A DNA stretch of 5,046 nucleotides from the NCBI GenBank assembly GCA_003543795.1, contig DNBE01000060.1:1-5046 (forward strand), read 5' to 3'. Source of the DNA: Sutterella sp. (GTDB lineage: Bacteria > Pseudomonadota > Gammaproteobacteria > Burkholderiales > Burkholderiaceae_F). Under the pieces are notes generated by a model. That model was not told the DNA's origin, did not search any database, and saw nothing but the letters and a program-made list of their open reading frames with translations. The position numbers and the translations under genes are program-made. Positions within the stretch are counted from its first letter, which is position 1; each line of letters opens with the position of its first letter. Below, piece after piece: positions 1-3,646 of the stretch.

Positions 1-210
1 CTTCTCGCCCGCTCTTGGCGTGACGGTAATTTCGCGACCTTTGACATCAACGCGCGCAATCTTACCCGTCTTCGCATCTTCCATAAATTGGGTGTAACTC
101 GTCACCGAGCTCGTAGCCGCTTCCTGACTTTCAAAGCCGTGCAGCATCGTAAAGCACACGACGGCGATAACGACCCAAACACCGATTTTTTGAAGCAATA
201 TCTTATTCAA
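1..210 (-). CDS. ftsH: ATP-dependent zinc metalloprotease FtsH, N-terminal part (gene runs off the left edge)
   Basis: FtsH is a hexameric inner-membrane AAA+ protease. It degrades misassembled membrane proteins and regulators such as sigma-32 and LpxC. Only the first 70 codons are present. A short polar start (MNKILLQK) is followed by one hydrophobic segment at about residues 9-24 (GVWVVIAVVCFTML), which is the first transmembrane helix. Residues 25-70 then begin the periplasmic domain, with the family-typical S-Y-T-Q-F motif at about 38-42. The AAA+ and HEXXH protease domains lie outside the window. The start is TTG at 210, because no ATG or GTG occurs in frame just upstream and GGGAG (218-222) sits 7 bases before it. 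ATG at codon 22 would delete most of the membrane helix. It lies downstream of rlmE on the same strand, as in many proteobacteria, and has its own heat-shock promoter. Identity rests on the N-terminal pattern plus context. Confidence 0.92.
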   Translation of the reverse strand, partial: MNKILLQKIGVWVVIAVVCFTMLHGFESQEAATSSVTSYTQFMEDAKTGKIARVDVKGREITVTPRAGEK

Positions 211-213
211 TTT

Positions 214-230
214 AAAGCTCCCGGGGCTTT
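214..230 (-). promoter_or_regulatory. ftsH ribosome binding site in a small inverted repeat
   Basis: The Shine-Dalgarno GGGAG (218-222) precedes the TTG start by 7 bases. AAAGC (226-230) can pair with GCTTT (214-218), leaving a seven-base loop that holds most of the SD. The 5-bp stem is short and AU-rich, so it could form and melt easily. The SD is seen directly. Any role of the hairpin in translation control is inference. Confidence 0.5.
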
Positions 231-325
231 CTTGGTTTTCACAAAATATAGAGCATACCCGCGAGTCATCGATTTTAACCCGCGCGGTAAGGAATTTTTA
301 CAACATGGTTGAGGACTAATTCTTT

Positions 326-350
326 AAATGGGGACGAAAGTCCCCGATTT
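326..350 (-). other. Hairpin at the rlmE-ftsH junction, superimposed on the heat-shock promoter
   Basis: GGGGAC (340-345 on the minus strand) pairs with GTCCCC (330-335) around a TTTC loop. An outer AAAT/ATTT helix (347-350 with 326-329) adds four pairs past a one-base bulge. It sits directly after the rlmE stop. The sequence after the stem is ATTTAAAG, too poor in U for a good intrinsic terminator. It could be a weak terminator, an mRNA-processing or 3'-end-protecting hairpin of rlmE read-through RNA, or a by-product of the G/C-rich -10 box. RNA started at the sigma-32 promoter would lack it. Confidence 0.4.
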
Positions 351-354
351 CAAG
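326..354 (-). promoter_or_regulatory. Heat-shock (sigma-32/RpoH) promoter for ftsH
   Basis: On the minus strand, CTTGAAA (348-354) is followed after 14 bases by CCCCATTT (326-333). This matches the RpoH consensus CTTGAAA - 11 to 16 bases - CCCCATNT at every defined position. Transcription would start around 318-321, giving an ftsH leader of about 110 bases. ftsH is an established sigma-32 regulon member in E. coli, so both position and target fit. The -35 box contains the TGA stop of rlmE (350-352), so the promoter starts inside the upstream gene and would let ftsH be induced without more rlmE. No convincing sigma-70 promoter was found in the same gap. The match is seen directly; activity is inferred. 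Confidence 0.8.
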
Positions 355-1003
355 ATGCCTGTTTTAAGCCTCTCGCGACGAGATAGACTTCGGCTGATGT
401 ATCGCGACTCGCGGCAGGTTTTCTGACCGTCACTTTGGTAAAGCGGTCCTTGAGCGCGCGCACGTACTGCGAAAAACCGCTTCCCTGAAAGACCTTGATC
501 ACGAAAATGCCGTTTTTGGCTAAATGCTTTTCGCAAAATTCGAGCGCGAGTTCGTTCAAAAGCGCGCTTCGGGCGGCGTCCGATGCGGCAATCCCCGACA
601 AATTGGGTGCCATGTCAGACAAAACGACGTCAACCTTATCGGTTTCAAGCGCCGCTTCGAGCGCTTCTAAAACCGACTCTTCCCGAAAGTCGCCTTGGAC
701 GAACGTCACCGAGTCGATGGGTTCCATGGGGAGGATGTCGATCGCGACGATTTTTCCTTGGATTTTGCCGTCTTTGCCCGCAAGTTTCTCACGAACGACT
801 TGAGACCAACTGCCTGGCGCGGCACCGAGGTCGACGACGCTAACGCCTGGTTTTAAAAACTTTTCGATATCGTTAATTTCGATTAATTTAAAAGCCGAGC
901 GCGCACGATACCCTTTTTGTCTTGAGAGTTTGACATACGGGTCGGTCAGATGCCGATGAATCCATTCGGGATTGGAGCGGTGCTTTTTGGTCGCAACGGG
1001 CAT
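350..1003 (-). CDS. rlmE: 23S rRNA (uridine-2552-2'-O)-methyltransferase RlmE (FtsJ)
   Basis: RlmE is a cytoplasmic enzyme that uses S-adenosylmethionine to methylate the 2'-OH of U2552 in the A loop of 23S rRNA, a late 50S assembly step. The 217-residue product has the usual family length (E. coli 209). The N-terminal RNA-binding stretch includes DPYVKLSRQKGYRARSAFKL at 21-40. The SAM-binding motif DLGAAPGSWSQ is at 58-68, and SDMAPNLSG at 129-137. The K-D-K-E catalytic tetrad appears as K39, D130, K170 (in FVIKVFQG) and E205 (in AEVYLVA). The ATG at 1003 fits family N-termini, but no clear Shine-Dalgarno precedes it (1004-1023 is AT-rich), which is odd for this gene. It is divergent from yhbY and upstream of ftsH on the same strand. 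In E. coli the equivalent gene (ftsJ) is also heat-inducible. Confidence 0.97.
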   Translation of the reverse strand: MPVATKKHRSNPEWIHRHLTDPYVKLSRQKGYRARSAFKLIEINDIEKFLKPGVSVVDLGAAPGSWSQVVREKLAGKDGKIQGKIVAIDILPMEPIDSVTFVQGDFREESVLEALEAALETDKVDVVLSDMAPNLSGIAASDAARSALLNELALEFCEKHLAKNGIFVIKVFQGSGFSQYVRALKDRFTKVTVRKPAASRDTSAEVYLVARGLKQAS

Positions 1004-1029
1004 AAAGAAAAATCGAAAGCTAAAAAAGA

Positions 1030-1059
1030 AGGACTTTTTAAAGGTGGCGAGATTATAGT
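1030..1059 (+). promoter_or_regulatory. Probable yhbY promoter
   Basis: TATAGT (1054-1059; one mismatch from TATAAT) lies 42 bases before the yhbY ATG. A weak -35 candidate, AGGACT (1030-1035), is 18 bases upstream. The -10 box shares bases 1054-1057 with the opposing rlmE -10 box. An AAAGG ribosome binding site (1087-1091) follows, 10 bases before the start codon. The poor -35 keeps confidence modest. Confidence 0.4.
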
Positions 1060-1078
1060 ATATTGATGCGTTTTCAAT
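1052..1078 (-). promoter_or_regulatory. Probable rlmE promoter
   Basis: A perfect TATAAT lies at 1052-1057 on the minus strand, 48 bases before the rlmE ATG. No good -35 box occurs at 16-18 bases. The best upstream element, ATTGAAA (1072-1078), is 14 bases away. That is too close for sigma-70, although it resembles a sigma-32 -35 box one mismatch from consensus. The -10 match is direct; assignment of a sigma factor is uncertain. Confidence 0.45.
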
Positions 1079-1101
1079 GAATTGTTAAAGGTTGACCTAT
1101 C

Positions 1102-1524
1102 ATGCCCGAAATCGTCTTAAATCGTAACGAACGCTTAGCTTTACGCGCCGCCGCGCACGCGCTCGAACCCGTGGTACTCGCGGGCGCTTCGGGCCTAACG
1201 CCCGCTCTTTTAAAAGAAATCGACCGGGCGCTCAACGACCACGAACTCATCAAAGTCAAAGTCCCGGGCGACGACCCCGAGGAACGTCAGGCTTTCTTTG
1301 TGGAAATTGCCGATCGACTCAATTGCGCGCGTGTGCAAAAAATCGGTAAGACGCTTATTTTCTGGCGCCATAATCCCGATAAGGACGAGGTTGAAGAAGT
1401 TGTCTCGGAGAAAAAGCCCGCGCGTCGCAAAAAGGCACCCGGCGAGAAAAAGCCCACCGCGAGACGCAAAATCCGCGCGGGCGCGAAAGATCGCGTGACT
1501 AAAAAAGCGAATTTTTCGCGTTAA
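1102..1524 (+). CDS. yhbY: YhbY-family CRM-domain RNA-binding protein with long basic tail
   Basis: YhbY proteins are small CRM-domain RNA-binding proteins that associate with pre-50S ribosomal particles. The CRM fold covers about residues 3-92. It includes PVVLAGASGLT (23-33) with the GxxG RNA-contact loop at 28-31, HELIKVKV at 47-54, and the closing strand VQKIGKTLIFWRH at 78-90. These align closely with E. coli YhbY (97 residues). The extra length, about residues 94-140, is a Lys/Arg/Ala/Pro-rich tail (KKPARRKKAP, then further KKPTARRK-type patches). It is presumably disordered and could add rRNA affinity. The ATG at 1102 is preceded by AAAGG and follows the divergent promoter region shared with rlmE, which also acts on 23S rRNA. 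The 3' end converges on greA with six bases between stop codons, and the last codons overlap a minus-strand terminator. Confidence 0.93.
   Translation: MPEIVLNRNERLALRAAAHALEPVVLAGASGLTPALLKEIDRALNDHELIKVKVPGDDPEERQAFFVEIADRLNCARVQKIGKTLIFWRHNPDKDEVEEVVSEKKPARRKKAPGEKKPTARRKIRAGAKDRVTKKANFSR
1501..1519 (-). terminator. Intrinsic terminator of greA inside the yhbY 3' end
   Basis: Reading the minus strand past the greA stop, GCGAA (1515-1519) pairs with TTCGC (1507-1511) around an AAA loop and is followed at once by six T residues (1501-1506). Stem, small loop and U-run make an intrinsic terminator of modest strength, about 12 bases beyond the greA stop. The same bases encode the last codons of yhbY (K-K-A-N-F-S). 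Read on the plus strand the hairpin has no U-run after it, so it should act on greA only. Confidence 0.65.
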
Positions 1525-1530
1525 GCGTCT

Positions 1531-2004
1531 TTAGATATATTCGACCGAATCGATCCAATAGGTTTTGTCCCCGCTCGGGGCATGAACCGTGACTTCGTCG
1601 CCGATGCTGCGGCCGATCATCGCGCGCGCGATCGGGGAACTGACCGAGACGCGATTTTGCGCGATATCGCTTTCATCGTCTCCCACGACTTGGTAGGTGA
1701 GAACGTCTCCCGAATCGTCGTCTTCGAGCGTCACGGTCGCGCCGAACACGACCTTATCCCCGGCTTGGATTTCAGCCGGATTAATGATTGTGAAACTCAC
1801 GAGTTTACTTTCCAATTCCGCGATACGCGCTTCGACGATGCCTTGGAGTTCTTTCGCGGCATCGTATTCGGCATTCTCACTCAAATCTCCTTTTTCACGC
1901 GCTTCTTTAATCGCCTGAACGATTTCGGGGCGCTTGACGCTTTTGAGTTCTTTGAGTTCGGCGCGAAGCTGCTCGAAGCCGCGCACGGTAATGGGAGTCG
2001 TCAT
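1531..2004 (-). CDS. greA: Transcription elongation (transcript cleavage) factor GreA
   Basis: GreA enters the RNA polymerase secondary channel and stimulates cleavage of backtracked RNA 3' ends, rescuing stalled complexes and aiding promoter escape. The product is 157 residues, against 158 in E. coli. The N-terminal antiparallel coiled coil spans about residues 8-75. Its tip carries the acidic catalytic pair D40 and E43 in [16 protein letters not shown]. The C-terminal FKBP-like domain (about 80-157) has [24 protein letters not shown] and the signature [13 protein letters not shown] chose ATG at 2004 because [13 protein letters not shown] matches family N-termini. An in-frame ATG at 2046 would add 14 unrelated residues encoded within the upstream hairpin. 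Only a weak GAG-type SD precedes the start. It converges on yhbY and follows gmhA on the same strand. Confidence 0.97.
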   Translation of the reverse strand: MTTPITVRGFEQLRAELKELKSVKRPEIVQAIKEAREKGDLSENAEYDAAKELQGIVEARIAELESKLVSFTIINPAEIQAGDKVVFGATVTLEDDDSGDVLTYQVVGDDESDIAQNRVSVSSPIARAMIGRSIGDEVTVHAPSGDKTYWIDSVEYI

Positions 2005-2020
2005 TTTCTTATTCTCAGGG

Positions 2021-2057
2021 TAAAGGAAAGCCCGAAACCGATGCAATCGGTTTCAGG
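2021..2057 (-). terminator. Strong hairpin between gmhA and greA: operon terminator or greA leader attenuator
   Basis: On the minus strand a 12-bp stem (2046-2057 with 2031-2042) closes a three-base loop. It is followed by CTTTCCTTTA (2021-2030), a moderately U-rich tail. One pair (2055/2033) is a G-U wobble in minus-strand RNA but a C-A mismatch in plus-strand RNA, so the structure is built for minus-strand transcription. It lies 35 bases after the gmhA stop and 26 bases before greA. It may end the dnaX-ybaB-recR-gmhA transcript, or act as a partial terminator in a greA leader. Confidence 0.6.
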
Positions 2058-2071
2058 CAACTTTTAAAGCG

Positions 2072-2091
2072 AGCGCATTTTAGCGCATTTT
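2072..2091. repeat. Perfect 10-bp tandem repeat upstream of greA
   Basis: AGCGCATTTT occurs twice in direct succession (2072-2081 and 2082-2091), immediately beyond the gmhA stop codon. On the minus strand the repeat creates TAAAAT (2077-2082), one mismatch from a sigma-70 -10 box. No good -35 is spaced 16-18 bases upstream; the hexamer at 17 is ATTACG. It could be part of a greA promoter or a helically phased pair of half-sites. Both uses are inference; the repeat itself is seen directly. Confidence 0.6.
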
Positions 2092-2685
2092 TTAGTCCGC
2101 GTAATTTTCAGGGGCGAGTTCCCGCTCGACAAGTTCGATCATGATGTGAACGCACTTGATGTGAAGTTCCTGCACACGATCGGCAAAGCGACCCGCGGGC
2201 GTCACAATCGCGATATCGGCGGTTTCCGTTAACTCGGTTCCGTCGCGACCCGTTAAAACGATCACCGACATCCCGAGGCGCTTTGCGGCTTGCGCGGCAA
2301 GAAGCACGTTATGGCTTTTACCCGAAGTCGAAATCGCGACGAGAACGTCGCCTTTGCGACCGAACGCTTCGACGTAGCGAGAAAATACCGACTCGTAGCC
2401 GAAGTCGTTAGAGACGCAACTCATGTGTGAGGCGTCCGATATCGCCTGCGCGGCTAAAGGCTGACGATTTTTTCTAAAGCGTCCGGTAAGTTCTTCGGCA
2501 AAATGCATCGCGTCACAAAGACTGCCGCCGTTTCCGCACGAATAGACGTGGCCTCCCGAAGCTAGAGAAGTGGCCAAAAGGTGCCCGGCTTCACTAATTT
2601 TTTCGAGCATCGCTTCGTTTGCGAGTAATCGAGTCAGCCCTTCTTGCGCTTCGTTTAGCGCGTATTTCACATGTTCAACGCTCAT
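2092..2685 (-). CDS. gmhA: Phosphoheptose isomerase GmhA (sedoheptulose 7-phosphate isomerase)
   Basis: GmhA converts sedoheptulose 7-phosphate to D-glycero-D-manno-heptose 7-phosphate, the first step of ADP-heptose synthesis for the LPS inner core, in the cytoplasm as a tetramer. The 197-residue protein (E. coli 192) is a single SIS-domain protein. It keeps the E. coli numbering of the active site: CGNGGS at 50-55, H61 and E65 (in MHFAEELTGR), D94 (in NDFG), STSG at 119-122, D169, Q172 and H180. H61, E65, Q172 and H180 form the metal and catalytic set, which separates true GmhA from DiaA-type SIS proteins that lack it. The ATG at 2685 overlaps the recR TGA as ATGA and is preceded by a strong AAGGAGG, so the two are translationally coupled. 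DiaA would be the alternative for an SIS protein here, but the intact active site argues against it. Confidence 0.93.
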   Translation of the reverse strand: MSVEHVKYALNEAQEGLTRLLANEAMLEKISEAGHLLATSLASGGHVYSCGNGGSLCDAMHFAEELTGRFRKNRQPLAAQAISDASHMSCVSNDFGYESVFSRYVEAFGRKGDVLVAISTSGKSHNVLLAAQAAKRLGMSVIVLTGRDGTELTETADIAIVTPAGRFADRVQELHIKCVHIMIELVERELAPENYAD

Positions 2686-3284
2686 AGTTCCTCCTTTCGA
2701 GCGTAAATAGCGTTTGCAATGGTATTAGCGTCCGTGTATTCGAGTTCGATACCGGCAGGAATCCCGCGTGATAAGCGCGTAACGTGAATCGTCGCGTTTC
2801 TCGCTTTTAAAAATCGCGCGAGATAGTGCGCCGTCGCGTCGCCTTGCGGGGTAAAAGGTGTGGCAAGAATAACTTCTTTGACAATTCCCTGAGAAACGAT
2901 TTCAAAAAGGCGCTCGAAATCAAGCTCCTCGGCGCCCGTCCCGAAAGCGGGGTCGATTAGCCCCGCGAGTACGAAATAGCGACCGTTAAAATTGCGCGTC
3001 GCTTCGATTGCTTCGAGGTCTTCGTCAGACTCGACGACGCAAATTTGCGTCACGTCACGTTTTTCGTCCTGACAAATCGAACAGATATCCCCTTCGCAGA
3101 GTCTGCCGCAGATTTCGCACCTTTTAACGGATTTAAGCGCGTCGTCAAGCGCTTGACATAGGGCCTTCGCGCTATCGCGATCGCGCGCGAGAATGCGGCT
3201 CACGATCCGTTGCGCGGAGCGCGGCCCGATTCCGGGTAACGACCGAAAAGCCGCTTTCAAGCGTTCGAGAGCATCGTCTTTCAC
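2682..3284 (-). CDS. recR: Recombination mediator protein RecR
   Basis: RecR works with RecO and RecF to load RecA onto SSB-coated single-stranded gaps during daughter-strand gap repair; it forms a ring-shaped tetramer around DNA. The product is 200 residues, the usual length (E. coli 201). The N-terminal helix-hairpin-helix motif is SLPGIGPRSAQRI at 15-27. A C4 zinc finger uses C56, C59, C68 and C71. The Toprim domain starts at ICVVES (81-86) and continues to about 175, with EVILATPFTPQGDATAHY in its second half. The C-terminal RLSRGIPAGIELEYTDANT is typical of the family. The start is GTG at 3284, because no in-frame ATG is suitably placed and AAGGA lies 8 bases upstream. Twelve bases separate it from ybaB, and the ybaB stop overlaps its SD. 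The dnaX-ybaB-recR order is widely conserved. Confidence 0.97.
   Translation of the reverse strand: MKDDALERLKAAFRSLPGIGPRSAQRIVSRILARDRDSAKALCQALDDALKSVKRCEICGRLCEGDICSICQDEKRDVTQICVVESDEDLEAIEATRNFNGRYFVLAGLIDPAFGTGAEELDFERLFEIVSQGIVKEVILATPFTPQGDATAHYLARFLKARNATIHVTRLSRGIPAGIELEYTDANTIANAIYARKEEL
2690..2696 (-). promoter_or_regulatory. Strong gmhA ribosome binding site inside recR
   Basis: AAGGAGG, fully complementary to the 16S rRNA 3' end, ends 4 bases before the gmhA ATG. It is made from the last recR codons (AAG GAG GAA). It is by far the best SD in the window, which suggests gmhA is translated more strongly than plain coupling to recR would give. Confidence 0.85.
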
Positions 3285-3296
3285 CGCGAGATTCCT

Positions 3297-3617
3297 TTAC
3301 ATGAATCCCGGCGGAATCGGCATCCCGGCCGTCGCTTTCGCGGTCATGGCTTTGGTTGTCGCTTCGACTTTCTCGCAAGCGTCTTTGACGGCGGCAAGGA
3401 CAAGATCTTCGAGCATATCGATATCGTCTTCGGAAACGGCTTCGGGTTTGATTTTGACGCTTTTAACGACGTGCTTACCCGTCATCGTGACGGTGACTAA
3501 GTCGTTTGCGGCGGCTCCCGTAATTTCCATAGCGGCCAAATCGGCTTCCATTTTCTTGATATTGGCCTGAACACGTTGCGCTTGCTTTAAAAGCGCGCCC
3601 ATGTTTCCTCTCATCAT
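3297..3617 (-). CDS. ybaB: YbaB/EbfC-family nucleoid-associated DNA-binding protein
   Basis: YbaB/EbfC proteins are small dimeric DNA-binding proteins that associate with the nucleoid. Their place between dnaX and recR is conserved, though their exact role is not settled. The 106-residue product (E. coli 109) has the family pattern. The N-terminal helix GALLKQAQRVQANIKKMEADLAAME (about 7-31) forms the arm of the tweezer-like dimer. A central sheet carries LVTVTMTGKHVVKSVKI, then EDIDMLEDLVLAAVKDA-type helix residues, and the C-terminus ends in GMPIPPGFM. ATG at 3617 is chosen because GAGG sits 6 bases upstream. Codons 2 and 6 are also ATG, and an AGAGG before codon 6 could support a slightly shorter form. 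It begins 29 bases after dnaX ends and is likely co-transcribed. Confidence 0.94.
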   Translation of the reverse strand: MMRGNMGALLKQAQRVQANIKKMEADLAAMEITGAAANDLVTVTMTGKHVVKSVKIKPEAVSEDDIDMLEDLVLAAVKDACEKVEATTKAMTAKATAGMPIPPGFM

Positions 3618-3646
3618 AAATTACCTCAGCATAAATGTTAGGGTTT

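Noticed and set aside
245..250. TATATT on the minus strand as a sigma-70 -10 box for ftsH
   Set aside because: The hexamer 17 bases upstream is ATCGAT, far from TTGACA, and there is no extended -10. The sigma-32 promoter upstream is much better supported, though a weak second promoter cannot be excluded.
88..312. Plus-strand open frame of 74 codons
   Set aside because: It lies antisense to the ftsH start and through its leader, has no plausible RBS, and the product resembles nothing. The minus strand gives a clear FtsH N-terminus in the same bases.
324..536. Minus-strand open frame of 70 codons overlapping the rlmE 3' end
   Set aside because: It is an out-of-frame overlap with rlmE; the RlmE frame carries the catalytic Lys and Glu across the same bases.
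1075..1084. Small inverted repeat CAAT-GA-ATTG before yhbY as an operator
   Set aside because: A four-base arm in AT-rich DNA is expected by chance; nothing else supports a binding site.
1569..1580. CCCC-GCTC-GGGG hairpin as a yhbY terminator
   Set aside because: It is a four-pair stem inside greA coding sequence with no U-run after it on the plus strand.
2005..2046. Upstream in-frame ATG that would lengthen GreA by 14 residues
   Set aside because: GreA family members start at the equivalent of 2004; the extra codons run through the inter-gene hairpin and match no family sequence.
1582..2067. Plus-strand open frame of 161 codons antisense to greA
   Set aside because: It is a shadow of the strongly matching GreA frame; its product is a low-complexity mix of Phe, Asp and Arg typical of antisense reading.
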